A stretch of DNA of 64,000 bases from Pithys albifrons albifrons (lineage: Eukaryota > Chordata > Aves > Passeriformes > Thamnophilidae), in contig NC_092463.1 in NCBI RefSeq assembly GCF_047495875.1, forward strand, positions 10,240,622 through 10,304,621. Reading direction: 5' to 3'. Positions 54,501 through 60,400 of this stretch are shown in pieces. Numbering within the stretch: position 1 is the stretch's first letter; the number at the start of each line of letters is the position of its first letter. A model generated the notes under the pieces. That model had not been told where the DNA came from, ran no database searches, and saw only the letters and a list, made by a program, of their open reading frames with translations. The translations under genes and the position numbers were made by a program.

Positions 54501-55445
54501 TTTAAAACCAAAAAGAAAAAAGTATCTTTTCTATTACAGTATTTATTATAGATCCATCTGACATCTAGACAAAGAACAGCATTCAGAAAGGATGACAGTA
54601 AAAACCTTTAGATGGAAAAATGAAGCAATCAAGCCCCCAAAAAATCTCAGGTTAGCATAAAGCAAATAGCAAAATAAAAACATGCATTTTTAAATACAAA
54701 TTTTTATACCTGGTATCCTACAAATCCACCCAGGGGCCATGATCGTTCCTTGCTAATCCACCTGGCAAGGCTGCTGGCACTGATTTTCCGAGGCTGGGTA
54801 ACGGCAATGTTGCAGGGGAGAGATTGCTGCATGCAATAATCCAAAATATACTGTGGAATCTGTGTGCTCTTACCACTGCCAGTTGCTCCTTCTACAATCA
54901 CAACTGGATTGTTCTGTATCAGAGACACTATCTGAAACAATTTTTCAAGAAAACTTGTCAGTCTGCAAAACAACTCAAAGCAGATTTCAAACAGGTTTGA
55001 AACATGAACAGCTTGCAGGCCACACATCAAATCTCTGCCGAACACTGTGCCATCTTTTCTAACATCTTCTAGGCATCTGGAGATAACTGGACTTGTGAAA
55101 CACATCAGATCACAGAAAACAATATGGGAACATACTCACATATTTTTCACAAATACCAATAAAGTGTAATATCAATGATTTTTCCTCAAAGAATTTTTAT
55201 ACAGTGGTTTTGCACAAAGTTAAAAACATGAACAGAAGTTTCCTTCAAACAAACAACAACGAAAAAAGCCCAAAACCCCCACCCCCCAAACCACAACAAA
55301 ACATTCTTTTCAGCTTTATTCCATGAGAGAAATGACATTGGCATTACCATTTCCCTGTGTTTAGCTGTAGGCATATCCAGATATTTATGTTTAATTTTTG
55401 GTATAGAAGTTGAACCACTTGATTCACACCGAGACATGGAAGTAC
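12420..55445 (-). CDS. TDRD9: TDRD9, ATP-dependent DExH-box RNA helicase with Tudor domain (32 exons placed, 5' and possibly 3' ends missing)
   Basis: TDRD9 is a cytoplasmic germ-granule helicase that works with PIWI proteins (PIWIL4/MIWI2 in mouse) in piRNA production and retrotransposon silencing in male germ cells. The exons read in order as helicase lobe 1 ([24 protein letters not shown]), lobe 2 ([22 protein letters not shown]), an HA2-like region, an RRM-like stretch and an extended Tudor domain ([19 protein letters not shown]). The order and content match vertebrate TDRD9 as I know it. The 32 exons total 3,616 nt, about 1,205 codons, against roughly 1,380 residues in mammals. The shortfall fits a missing N-terminus of about 130 residues and perhaps a short C-terminus. 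All introns are GT-AG, all phases agree and no frame is broken, so the gene looks functional. The shortest intron is 83 bp (32615-32697) and introns over 4 kb occur in lobe 1. Confidence 0.97.
13647..13785 (-). CDS. TDRD9: TDRD9 exon: [10 protein letters not shown] and acidic stretch
   Basis: Forty-six codons: [16 protein letters not shown], then [20 protein letters not shown] and TE. It aligns with [12 protein letters not shown]...DMELAFDVQFSVEDVVE. The acceptor is CATGTAG and the donor GAG|GTAAAA. Confidence 0.96.
14402..14498 (-). CDS. TDRD9: TDRD9 exon: [21 protein letters not shown]
   Basis: Thirty-one codons framed by split codons, starting [20 protein letters not shown], then [11 protein letters not shown]. 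It is nearly identical to the mammalian block. The acceptor is GTGCTAG and the donor TCAG|GTAGTC. The intron before it is only 162 bp. Confidence 0.97.
14661..14770 (-). CDS. TDRD9: TDRD9 exon: [16 protein letters not shown]
   Basis: Thirty-six codons: [20 protein letters not shown], then [16 protein letters not shown]. It aligns with ESINSVIISDAPEDLHQRMLVAASLSIN in mammals. The acceptor is CCCTAG and the donor AATG|GTAATG. Confidence 0.95.
15143..15213 (-). CDS. TDRD9: TDRD9 exon: [14 protein letters not shown]
   Basis: Twenty-three codons plus two bases: [20 protein letters not shown] then SQL. It aligns with HGPFNPYELKCHSLTRIS of mammalian TDRD9. The acceptor is TTTGAAG and the donor TCAG|GTATGA. 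Confidence 0.96.
16262..16411 (-). CDS. TDRD9: TDRD9 exon: variable linker after Tudor
   Basis: Fifty codons starting [13 protein letters not shown] and including [18 protein letters not shown]. The beginning aligns with KQSHEVLKGLF in mammals and the rest is poorly conserved, as expected for this linker. The acceptor is TGTGTAG and the donor AAG|GTATCT. Confidence 0.92.
16862..17122 (-). CDS. TDRD9: TDRD9 exon: staphylococcal nuclease-like part of extended Tudor
   Basis: Eighty-seven codons, the longest exon: [20 protein letters not shown], then [33 protein letters not shown] and ESYESR. It matches TDRD9 nearly residue for residue in the first block. The acceptor is CCTGTAG and the donor CGA|GTATGT. 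Confidence 0.98.
18052..18141 (-). CDS. TDRD9: TDRD9 exon: Tudor core (FFVDYGN)
   Basis: Thirty codons: [20 protein letters not shown], then [10 protein letters not shown]. The F.VDYGN signature holds the aromatic and acidic residues of the methylarginine cage. The acceptor is TTTCCAG and the donor CAG|GTAGGG. Confidence 0.98.
19810..20022 (-). CDS. TDRD9: TDRD9 exon: extended Tudor domain, N-terminal part
   Basis: Seventy-one codons: [16 protein letters not shown], then [13 protein letters not shown] and [30 protein letters not shown] is the first conserved block of extended Tudor domains, which bind methylarginine marks on PIWI proteins. The acceptor is CTTTCAG and the donor GAG|GTAATA. 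Confidence 0.97.
21354..21465 (-). CDS. TDRD9: TDRD9 exon: linker before Tudor domain
   Basis: Thirty-seven codons after a split arginine: [20 protein letters not shown], then [14 protein letters not shown]. It parallels VNVDFQKQTVDPMQVSF in mammals. The acceptor is TTTTTAG and the donor GAG|GTAGGG. Confidence 0.93.
21838..21858 (+). repeat. Short TA microsatellite
   Basis: An (AT)n run of about 10 units with minor interruptions, in the intron between exons 22717-22890 and 21354-21465. Confidence 0.8.
22717..22890 (-). CDS. TDRD9: TDRD9 exon: RRM-like segment, second half, and linker
   Basis: Fifty-seven codons framed by split codons: [20 protein letters not shown], then a [20 protein letters not shown] linker. 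AFVEF resembles an RNP1 strand. The acceptor side carries a long T/G-rich tract (complement of 22891-22945), ending GAACAG. The donor is AAG|GTAATT. Confidence 0.96.
23487..23587 (-). CDS. TDRD9: TDRD9 exon: RRM-like segment, first half
   Basis: Thirty-three codons plus two bases: [20 protein letters not shown], then [13 protein letters not shown]. It has a strand, helix, strand outline with the GQVKSI turn seen in RRM folds. The acceptor is TTCACAG and the donor CCAA|GTAAGT. The next exon supplies the AFVEF strand. Confidence 0.95.
25626..25733 (-). CDS. TDRD9: TDRD9 exon: AGAFYPNYF (OB-fold-like)
   Basis: Thirty-six codons: [20 protein letters not shown], then [19 protein letters not shown] corresponds to the AGLYPN motif that opens the OB-like fold of DEAH/RHA helicases. 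The acceptor is ATTTCAG and the donor ATG|GTATGT. Confidence 0.97.
26527..26643 (-). CDS. TDRD9: TDRD9 exon: OB-like region entry
   Basis: Thirty-nine codons: [19 protein letters not shown], then [17 protein letters not shown]. The matching mammalian segment ends [14 protein letters not shown]. The acceptor is ATTTCAG and the donor CAG|GTAATG. Confidence 0.96.
28144..28197 (-). CDS. TDRD9: TDRD9 exon: [18 protein letters not shown]
   Basis: Eighteen codons, phase 0 at both ends, matching DELNWGRLNYIQIKRIRE. The acceptor is TTTTTCAG and the donor GAG|GTAAGA. Confidence 0.94.
28500..29150 (-). mobile_element. CR1 LINE 3' fragment
   Basis: The plus strand shows the reverse complement of a CR1 3' end: AGACCTCGAAGATCACTGAGTCCAACCATTAACC, GACTCCACCACTTCTCTGGG, AACTTGAGGCCATTTCCTCTCC, AGCCGCCTTTTCTCCAGATTAAAC and GGACACTCCAGCACCTCAATGTC. 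It is 5'-truncated, as most CR1 copies are. Several short open frames here are by-products. It lies in the intron between exons 29659-29703 and 28144-28197. Confidence 0.9.
29659..29703 (-). CDS. TDRD9: TDRD9 exon: [15 protein letters not shown]
   Basis: A 45-nt, phase 0 microexon-like exon matching TWKACRQTGELRYPK of mammalian TDRD9. The acceptor is TTCTTAG and the donor AAG|GTTAGT, a slightly weak donor. Confidence 0.92.
29905..30110 (-). mobile_element. CR1-derived fragment, rearranged
   Basis: The start resembles the complement of a CR1 tail (TTTTAGGTTGGAGGAGACTTC, then CAGCAGGGCCAACTTAGATCAG). The end (GGACTACACACCTCCTGAGGTCCTTCCAGCC) reads as a CR1 tail in the opposite orientation. It is an old copy, or two fragments joined head to head. 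Confidence 0.6.
31402..31457 (-). mobile_element. Short CR1 (or SINE) tail fragment
   Basis: AGAATCACAGAATCAACTAGG, then TTGGAAAGACCTCTGAGATGATCAAGTCCAACC, is the reverse complement of the CR1 3' end. Only the last 56 bp or so are recognisable. Confidence 0.8.
32013..32076 (-). CDS. TDRD9: TDRD9 exon: [17 protein letters not shown]
   Basis: Twenty-one codons after the split arginine: [20 protein letters not shown] then K. The S-D-C/H-L/I-A pattern followed by an AF(K/R) helix is characteristic of the region after HA2 in DEAH helicases. The acceptor is ATTGTCAG and the donor AAG|GTAAGT. Confidence 0.95.
32551..32614 (-). CDS. TDRD9: TDRD9 exon: end of HA2-like bundle
   Basis: A 64-nt exon encoding [20 protein letters not shown] followed by F and a split arginine, matching AAALSLKNFFA in mammals. 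The acceptor is ATTGTAG and the donor TCAG|GTAGTA. Confidence 0.95.
32698..32857 (-). CDS. TDRD9: TDRD9 exon: HA2 helical bundle
   Basis: Fifty-three codons plus one base: [20 protein letters not shown], then [20 protein letters not shown] and [13 protein letters not shown]. It is typical HA2 sequence (LT.LG..L..LPVD). The acceptor is CTCTAG and the donor TAG|GTAACT. The next intron is the gene's shortest at 83 bp. Confidence 0.97.
33467..33598 (-). CDS. TDRD9: TDRD9 exon: start of HA2-like region
   Basis: Forty-four codons: [17 protein letters not shown], then [20 protein letters not shown]. This is the helicase-associated winged-helix entry common to DEAH/RHA proteins. The acceptor is CCTTCAG and the donor GAG|GTAGGC. 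Both ends are in phase 0. Confidence 0.97.
33992..34089 (-). CDS. TDRD9: TDRD9 exon: motif VI arginine finger
   Basis: The exon completes QRKGRAGRV, whose arginines contact the ATP gamma-phosphate, then reads [20 protein letters not shown]. It ends PEIV in phase 0. The acceptor is ATCTGAAG and the donor GTG|GTAAGA. Confidence 0.97.
34665..35605 (+). mobile_element. Solo LTR, second avian ERVL-type family
   Basis: Recognisable blocks in order are GGCAGCACCTCTGGGATAATGG, GAGAAACAACTCTGCAGAC-like sequence, CCCCTGCAGCCCATGGTGAAGACCATGGT, GGTGGATGCCTGAAGGAGGCTGTGACC, and the 3' part ATTTGATTGGTAATAAAATTAAA..GAGTCTGCTTTGCC and GTCCAGCTGAGGACAGAGGATA. The repeated GGAGCAG..CTGGCAGGAC units are typical of these LTRs. 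No coding interior is visible. It is antisense to TDRD9, between exons 36210-36314 and 33992-34089. Edges are approximate. Confidence 0.8.
36210..36314 (-). CDS. TDRD9: TDRD9 exon: up to motif VI
   Basis: The exon encodes [20 protein letters not shown], then [13 protein letters not shown], giving the start of motif VI (QRKGRAGR) that the next exon completes. It is 105 nt, with acceptor CTTGCAG and donor AAAG|GTAAGA. Confidence 0.97.
36595..36675 (+). repeat. Two-copy tandem repeat, 43-bp period
   Basis: AATTATTTCAAAATATAG and TAGAATGTGATTAA appear at 36595 and again at 36638 with one visible substitution (GTTAG to GTCAG). It is a local tandem duplication in the intron between exons 36960-37017 and 36210-36314. 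Confidence 0.85.
36960..37017 (-). CDS. TDRD9: TDRD9 exon: motif V
   Basis: Nineteen codons plus one base: [28 protein letters not shown] is helicase motif V, nearly invariant in DEAH/RHA helicases. The acceptor is AATTCAG and the donor TATG|GTAAGT. Confidence 0.97.
37732..37816 (-). CDS. TDRD9: TDRD9 exon: lobe 2, YPLHS segment
   Basis: Twenty-eight codons after a split arginine: [19 protein letters not shown], then APVPGYRK. In DEAH helicases the PLHS segment and the following EEQ helix form lobe 2 contacts with RNA. The acceptor is CTTTAG and the donor AAG|GTAAAT. Confidence 0.96.
37971..38022 (-). CDS. TDRD9: TDRD9 exon: lobe 2, [11 protein letters not shown]
   Basis: A 52-nt exon that completes FLPG and continues [16 protein letters not shown]. 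It matches the GLGEINYM segment after the FLPG motif in TDRD9. The acceptor is CCCTAG and the donor AAAG|GTAAGT. The next intron is only 154 bp. Confidence 0.94.
39971..40560 (+). repeat. Left arm of a large inverted repeat (foldback)
   Basis: This arm reappears as its reverse complement at about 40767-41385. Matched blocks include CCCACTGTCTTTGTGG with the following AACTCAGTGATGG (about 40186), GCAGCAGCAGCCAGAAAGAGC (about 40143), GATTCTTTACAC (about 40341) and GAATATATTCCCAGTGATCT (about 40476). By eye the arms are about 85-90 percent identical, with small gaps. It lies in the TDRD9 intron between exons 42183-42241 and 37971-38022. I do not recognise the arm as a named transposon. Confidence 0.9.
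40767..41385 (-). repeat. Right arm of the large inverted repeat
   Basis: This is the reverse-complement partner of 39971-40560. Pairing runs from the inner edge (CAGGCAC at 40777 with GTGCCTG at 40544) to the outer edge (ACCCAAAGCTCTGTCTCAGC at 41338 with its complement at about 40001-40020). The loop between the arms, about 40561-40766, is roughly 205 bp and unpaired as far as I can see. This arm has one insertion of about 10-15 nt (CCCCCCAGCACA region near 41186). Confidence 0.9.
42183..42241 (-). CDS. TDRD9: TDRD9 exon: motif IV region (VLVFLPG)
   Basis: A 59-nt exon encoding [19 protein letters not shown], with the glycine split over the next intron. VLVFLPG is the strand that opens the helicase C-terminal domain in DEAH proteins. 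The acceptor is GTGTTAG and the donor CCAG|GTGAGT. It is followed by an intron of 4,160 bp that contains the large inverted repeat. Confidence 0.95.
43763..43860 (-). CDS. TDRD9: TDRD9 exon: start of helicase lobe 2
   Basis: Thirty-two codons plus two bases. The exon reads [20 protein letters not shown] and SFDEFEMM, aligning with the [14 protein letters not shown] segment of mammalian TDRD9. The acceptor is CTAAACAG and the donor AG|GTAAGG. The split arginine codon is completed by the next exon. Confidence 0.93.
43861..48689. other. 4.8-kb intron with one SINE
   Basis: Apart from the TguSINE1-like insertion at 45104-45244, I recognise nothing. Short open frames such as 45690-45920 minus and 47140-47394 plus lack known motifs. 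Confidence 0.6.
45104..45244 (-). mobile_element. TguSINE1-like SINE (tRNA-Ile head, CR1 tail)
   Basis: Read on the minus strand, it begins with a tRNA-like head: GATTAGCTCAGTTGGTTAAA (A box) then GGTTCAATCCC (B box), closest to tRNA-Ile with AAT-region wording AATAATGCCAAGGTC. It ends with the CR1-type 3' tail (GGGTCCCTTCCAACTCAGAA, then GTGATTCTGTG). This composite is the passerine TguSINE1 family. It lies in the 4.8-kb intron between exons 48690-48854 and 43763-43860, in the same orientation as TDRD9. Confidence 0.85.
48690..48854 (-). CDS. TDRD9: TDRD9 exon: motif III (SAS variant)
   Basis: Fifty-five codons starting [17 protein letters not shown] and continuing through [19 protein letters not shown]. 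Motif III, which couples ATP hydrolysis to unwinding, is usually S-A-T. Here the third residue is serine, from codon TCC. The acceptor is TTAACAG and the donor AAG|GTAGTG. Both ends are in phase 0. Confidence 0.96.
50600..50680 (-). CDS. TDRD9: TDRD9 exon: second half of DEVH box
   Basis: Twenty-seven codons beginning [19 protein letters not shown], closely matching mammalian TDRD9. With the previous exon it completes D-E-V-H, the Mg-ATP hydrolysis motif. TDRD9 carries DEVH, not the classical DEAH. The acceptor is CTTCCAG and the donor AAG|GTGGGT. Both ends are in phase 0. Confidence 0.97.
52138..52250 (+). repeat. A/C-rich low-complexity tract
   Basis: The stretch is built almost only of A and C, with AACAA, CACCACCACC and CCCAAAC words. 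It is T/G-rich in the TDRD9 transcript. A similar tract lies at 55238-55318. No function is implied. Confidence 0.8.
52838..52960 (-). CDS. TDRD9: TDRD9 exon: motif Ib and first half of DEVH box
   Basis: Forty-one codons with [12 protein letters not shown] (motif Ib region) and ending THIFIDE. The Walker B DEVH box is split after DE by the next intron. The acceptor is TTTGTTAG and the donor GAA|GTAAGT. The exon opens LSLEN where mammals have VGLEK, so its first residues are the least certain part. Confidence 0.95.
53754..54302 (+). mobile_element. Solo LTR, avian ERVL type
   Basis: It starts TGTCCTGG, followed by ATAGAGTTAATG..TTTGTAGCTGGTACAGTGCTGTGTTTTGG. The middle has the GGAGGGAGCAC..GGGACAGGTGACC block and the TATAAACTGGGG-like promoter part (here AGTATGTAAACTGGGG). 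The end has ATTAAACTGCTCTTGTCTCAACC and TGCCAGCTGGGCTTAAACCACA. These are hallmarks of abundant avian ERVL LTRs. No internal gag or pol flanks it. It sits antisense to TDRD9 between exons 54710-54931 and 52838-52960. Confidence 0.85.
54710..54931 (-). CDS. TDRD9: TDRD9 exon: Walker A (motif I) and motif Ia
   Basis: Seventy-four codons in phase 0. The exon carries [20 protein letters not shown], the ATP-binding P-loop of DExH helicases, then [19 protein letters not shown], which is motif Ia with a TDRD9-typical continuation, and ends GGFVGYQ. The acceptor is TTGTTTCAG and the donor CAG|GTATAA. The lysine and threonine or serine of the P-loop are intact, so ATP binding should be possible. Confidence 0.97.
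55238..55318 (+). repeat. A/C-rich low-complexity tract
   Basis: AAACAAACAACAAC..CCCCCACCCCCCAAACCACAAC. It lies 30-110 bp downstream of the exon at 55348-55445, inside the following intron. G-rich runs on the transcribed strand might form a local structure, but nothing more is visible. Confidence 0.75.
55348..55445 (-). CDS. TDRD9: TDRD9 exon: linker before helicase core
   Basis: The exon encodes [15 protein letters not shown] followed by TAKHREM, matching the stretch just before the Walker A exon in mammalian TDRD9 (a KYPDLPISRYKEE-like segment). It lies between acceptor ATGCCTAG and donor ATG|GTAATG. It is 98 nt, starts with two bases of a split codon and ends in phase 0. It is the most 5' exon I can place firmly. 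Confidence 0.88.
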
Positions 55446-56299
55446 CTAGGCATAAAAACAACCAAGAATAACTTACTTTGATAGAGAAAGAAAATTCAGC
55501 AGGAGACTATGATCACAATATTTGGAAACCTAACTTCTCTAAAATCGAATTGCACACTTGAGAGTATTAACAGAACAGCACTTTTAGTATTAGCAGACTG
55601 AAGATTTTCTATGTTTATTCAATTGGTGTTTTACTGAAAGCAACTCTGAAAAAACATTGCATCTGTATTTAAACCACCATCAGTGTAAGGTATGTAGAGA
55701 ATTCTATACACTTTTCATTTAAAACACAGTATTTTTGCACAATTTGCTTTACAACTGCCAATTCTACCTATGCACCCAAGAATTCACAATACTGAAAAAA
55801 TACACCTTTTTCATGTACTCATGTTTTTTCCTTTAAAGTCCATTGGATCCACAGTGCAAAATAACACATAATCTGAAAGGAAAGGCCATTACATTTCTAC
55901 CACTTGGCAATCAAAACAAATCTGGAAAGCACAATGATGACCTTTCAGTGTGATACTGCATTCTGCAGTCTCTTGGCAGGAGTTAGTCACCATCATCACT
56001 GGGTAATACGGGACAAAAAAAAAATCTTACAGTGCCAGCATAAGTTTCTGCTCAGAGGTCTGCTGTCAGATTGACCATGAAAAACAAAAGTGCAGGTGTG
56101 AAGGCAAAAGTAGAAGGGGAAAACCTAAACAAGACTTTGCTAAGCAACAATTTTGCAAGTTACAATTAAACAATTTCAATTAAAAACCCCACTATGATGA
56201 AATGAAAACGAGGAATGCTCTGGAGGGGCGATGGGTGTCGGGGGCTCTGCAGGCACAAAGGGAGCAAGAAACTCTTGTCAGAGGGATCTCATTTCCACA

Positions 56300-56420
56300 G
56301 TGCATTTTTGCAGCAAGGCTGTCCCAAAATCTGTTGTAACCATCTTGGGTTGAGCTGGCAAAGTGCCAACTGCCCAATACAGAGTGTTCATCTCCCTGAT
56401 GAGAAAAGGGAGAAAGGAAA
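56300..56420. repeat. Possible diverged LTR fragment
   Basis: GCAGCAAGGCTGTCCCAAAATC and GGGTTGAGCTGGCAAAGTGCCAACTGCCCAATACAGAGTG look like multicopy retroviral sequence by style. Part of it (GCAGCAAGGC.GTCCCAAAATC) recurs at about 56862. Family not identified. Confidence 0.35.
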
Positions 56421-56689
56421 AAACCTGGAAACTTAAACTAGGTTTATACTGAAACTAATTGTATATGTTTATACAGGAAAGAGAAAATTAAAAGAAAACT
56501 ACAATGTGACACACACTAACACAAGTGGGATATAACAACAATTTTCTACCTCCCACTAAAACCAGATTTCATTACTCTAGATGCATAAACCACCCCAAAA
56601 GACACCCAGCCAAGAACAGAAAGAATAGCAACAAAATGTTTCTACTTCCCTGAACTAAAATAAAATGCAGAGTAGCAGTGACAGCAGCA

Positions 56690-56890
56690 AGGCCCAGGAC
56701 AGCAGACATGATGCCAACCCCTCCTAGTCCGGCTTTTGTATTTGAGATGATGTTGGAATACAGTATGGAATACTATTGGCCATAGCAGGGATCTGTCAGC
56801 TGGCCCAGCCCAGCCCAAGTCAGCTGATAGTCTCAGGCCTGCTCTGAAATCTCACCTGTGCAGCAAGGCAGTCCCAAAATCAATTTCTCC
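56690..56890. repeat. Possible diverged ERVL LTR fragment
   Basis: The block GTATGGAATACTATTGGCC..GGGATCTGTCAGCTGGCCCAGCCC loosely resembles the reverse complement of the GACCAAAGGGATATTCCATACC..GGGACAGCTGACC part of avian ERVL LTRs. It shares a 22-bp motif with 56300-56420. It is old and poorly defined. Confidence 0.35.
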
Positions 56891-58019
56891 TGTCATGTAC
56901 CAAATCTTTTATAAGACTTTAATCTGACTCTGAAAAGAATTGGACTTATTTTTGGTGCTAAAAATTTAGCCCCATTCACTGGGGGTATTGGTGCAAATTC
57001 AGAAACATCTGCAGTAACCCCAAAGCAATTTCTGTTTACAATAAAACAAAAAAGTCACTTTTAAAAGATTAGAAGGCTGATACTTGTTCCCTCTTAAGTA
57101 CATGAGCAATAGCACTCAATATAATACTGGAGGTTGAGGGGGGAGAGAGAAGTCTTAAATTAAGATAACCAAGTGCACTTAACATACTCCATGAATAAAA
57201 AGGCTTCACAATGGCCCCGTCTCTGCCCTGTGAGCTGGCACAGCAGAATATCCCAATGATTGTGGTACTGTGGTTCAGCCAAGTTCTAGTGCTTAACATG
57301 ATGCAATTAGCAGGAAAACTCAAATCACTTGCTCATTTTCTGATTTTAACAAGCAAAATACAGGTTAAAAATAGGATGTAATTTCTAAGCAAAGCACTGA
57401 CTGTTTGTCTGAGCAAATTTAAACCCTTGGGATCTTCTCATGACCAATCACACCCAGGATGCTGCCGGAACTGGCTTTAACTGGCGCTCTTGGTAGCTCA
57501 GAACTAAGAAAAAGGACTAAGAAAAAGTGACTCAACACCTCCTGTCGTGTTTGACTGCAAAGTTTGCTTAACTTCATGAGCAAAGGCACTCAAGGAAGTC
57601 TGCAGGAGACTTGAAGAGTGTCTGAATGTCTGAGAAGCAGCAGAGGAGGCAGGGACTTGGCTGCTGAGCATCACCTCTGCGAGACAAAGCAACTCAAGCT
57701 GATAAAAGACATCTCAGCAGCTCCCTTTGATGGGACTCCAAAAAATCCCCCAAAACAACCTACAGAGCTCTGGCTGCCTGCCTGATTTTTATTATTCCTC
57801 TTCCTCTCTCTGTCAGTGTGTAAGTAACACTTGTATACTGGGAACCACATGAATGGTGAACACCTCGTGGTTTGGGAAACCTGAGCCCAGTTGTGTAGGA
57901 TTAGGAGCAATTCCCTGGATGTCTTCTGGCCTTCCCTCTGTCACACTCTAATGTGGTTTGCCCTCAGTCCAGAGGACACAGATTTGATTCTCTTGTGAAA
58001 ATGAGGTGACAAAAGAGAA

Positions 58020-58215
58020 GATTTTTATCATGAGGGTGTTAAAATGCTGGCACAGGTTGCCCAGAGAAGCTGTGGCTGCCCCATCCCTGGAAGTGTCCAA
58101 GGTTGGACAGGGCTTTGAGCACCCTGGGCTATGGAAGGTGTCCCTGCCCATGGCAGGGGGTGGAACCAGAGGATCTTTGTGCTCCCTTTCAACCCAAACC
58201 ATTCTGGGATCTCTG
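58020..58215 (+). mobile_element. CR1 LINE 3' tail
   Basis: The sequence runs GCACAGGTTGCCCAGAGAAGCTGTGGCTGCCCCATCCCTGGAAGTGTCC, then GGGCTTTGAGCACCCTGGGC, TGTCCCTGCCCATGGCAGGGG and TTTCAACCCAAACCATTCTGGGATCT. This is the standard CR1 3' untranslated end in plus orientation, in the 5' intron or flank of TDRD9. Confidence 0.9.
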
Positions 58216-60035
58216 TCTTAGAAAAAGAAATCTATAAATTTAACAACAACTCAATAATTTAAAGTCCTGTGGAAGTTATTCTGAACTCCTCTTTTAAGGT
58301 GAGCCCTCAGAAAACCCAGAAAATTGTAAGAATGCAGGAGCCACAGAAATGTGGAAGAAAAAAATCTGAGCACCCCATGACAGGAAGAAGATTCTTGCAG
58401 GTTAACATCTGCTCAGTGAAGAAAGACAAACACACAGAAACCATTATTATACAAAATGATCCACTGAAATGTTATTTAACTCCATTTCCTCTGGCTAACT
58501 AATTACAAGAGCCACACCATCTCCCAGAGACTGACTGCAGGAGTTGTGTGTTGCACCTCTGGAAATAAAAGCAATCTGAATTTTAACTGCAGCACAACAA
58601 AAGCAGTGACACCAGCTGAGTTCTCTGTGCAATGTTTGTTTCTGCTTTTATCCTGCACTTTTCCCCTAATTCCTGCCAGAATCTCTTTGTGATATGAATT
58701 CCAAGCTGATTATGTTTTGACTTACTAAGGTGATTTCTGCAAGAAAATTGTTTTCAAGAAACACATGCAGAAACATTTTCATTAAAAATCAAATTACTAT
58801 AAATCACAAGCAGCTTATTACTTGTTTCTTGGTGCAAGACAATTAAAAGATAGACTTGCTGATTTTTATTCCCAGTGCAAAAAATGACATCTTACAACTC
58901 ACATCAGAGCTGAACACAAGATAAACGAAATATTAAAATTCATTCTCCTGGGCTGCAGACTTCAGTAGCAACGTGCTCCAGGTTGCTTTGGGATTTGATG
59001 GCAAGTTAGAAGAGATTTATGGGACTGAGCTTAATTAATAGAGCAGTTTATCCAGCTGAACAGACATGAAAATCTCATCTAGCAAGTTTAAAAACTACCA
59101 TTGCCAAACTGATTTAAATTGAGATGTCACCCAGCATTACCATCTTCTCTATTTTAGTCCAAATCCAAACCTTCATCCCCTCCAAAAATTGTGATACCCT
59201 TCCACTAATTTTCCCCTCTCTGTACCATTTGAAAACCAGGTGCTATAAAATATTAAACAATCAGGAATTCAAACTGTTGCTCCGGTTTTCTGAATTTACA
59301 AAACTATAGTTATTCCTCAATTCTACCTCACTGAAAATAATGGATTTTTCTTACTGGCACCAACTGGAGAACAACCTTTTTTTTTTTTAATATCACTCTC
59401 TGCCAAATTACTACAAGTGATCTAAACAAGTTACCCATTACTCAGCAAAACTGGCACAGAAAAAAGGACCATTTTTTTGCCCTCTGTTACAAAACCTACT
59501 TGCCAGTTACAGATGACCAGCCTGATGTTACGAGCTCAGTGTTTTAATTAAAATCTCTCTGTGACCTTGATTAAATAAACATGATGACAGATTGGCCTTT
59601 TACATGTGTAATTGTGAACAACTATATTTTCAAGTCCCATTTCATCCCAACACTATTTCATATTACAAGCTTTGTCCTGCCTGTTGCTCCTTTTCAGTCA
59701 CTCCCCAGGAACAAACACATCTGGAACTGGATTGCTGCACCTGGAATACCCACCCTGAATCCCAGACTTGGGAAGGACACAGAAAAATGTGGTTATGGAT
59801 GCTCTTTTTCAAGTTAAAAAAGTATCTATTTAGTACAGGCTCAAATAAAGTGAGTTATTGACCACGAGGAGATTTTGTTGTCTGAGCAAAGCAGGTCCAG
59901 TTGTGCAGACACAGAGGGAATTTGGGATGTGCTGGAAAATACAGCCATTGCTGTCAGAGCTTCCACATGACAGGAATGTTAGTAATGCAAAGAGTGGGAG
60001 AAAACAAAACCAACAGCAGGGACAAAAACAGAGCA

Positions 60036-60118
60036 CACAGAACCAGAGAGGATCTCGAGCTGGAAGGGACCCAGGAGCATCATCAAATCCAACTCCCTGC
60101 TCCTCACTGGAGCACCTG
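60036..60118 (-). mobile_element. CR1/SINE tail fragment in opposite orientation
   Basis: CACAGAACCAGAGAGGATCTCGAGCTGG, AAGGGACCCAGGAGCATCATC and AAATCCAACTCCCTGCTCC form the complement of a CR1-type 3' tail. It lies directly beside the plus-oriented CR1 at 60125-60400, so the two are inverted relative to each other. Confidence 0.65.
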
Positions 60119-60124
60119 AAACTC

Positions 60125-60400
60125 AACAGTACAGAGTGACAGGACAAGGGGTGGTGGCTTTAAAGTGGCAGAGGGCAGGGTTAGATGGGATATTGGGAAG
60201 AAATCCTTCCCTATGAGGGTGGGCAGGCCCTGGCACAGGCTGGGCAGAGAAGCTGTGGCTGCCCCATCCCTGGAAGTGTCCAAGGTTGGACAGGGCTTGG
60301 AGCACCCTGGGCTAGTGGGAGGTGTCCCTGCCCATGGCAGGGGGTGGCACTGGATGAGTTTGAAGGTCCATTCCAACCCAAAGCATTCCATGATTCTACA
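60125..60400 (+). mobile_element. CR1 LINE 3' end
   Basis: A better preserved CR1 tail: GGGTTAGATGGGATATTGGGAAGAAATCCTTCCC, GCTGTGGCTGCCCCATCCC, GGGCTAGTGGGAGGTGTCCC, and the terminal AACCCAAAGCATTCCATGATTCTAC. It is very similar to the copy at 58020-58215 but longer. The several overlapping open frames here are repeat artefacts. Confidence 0.92.
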
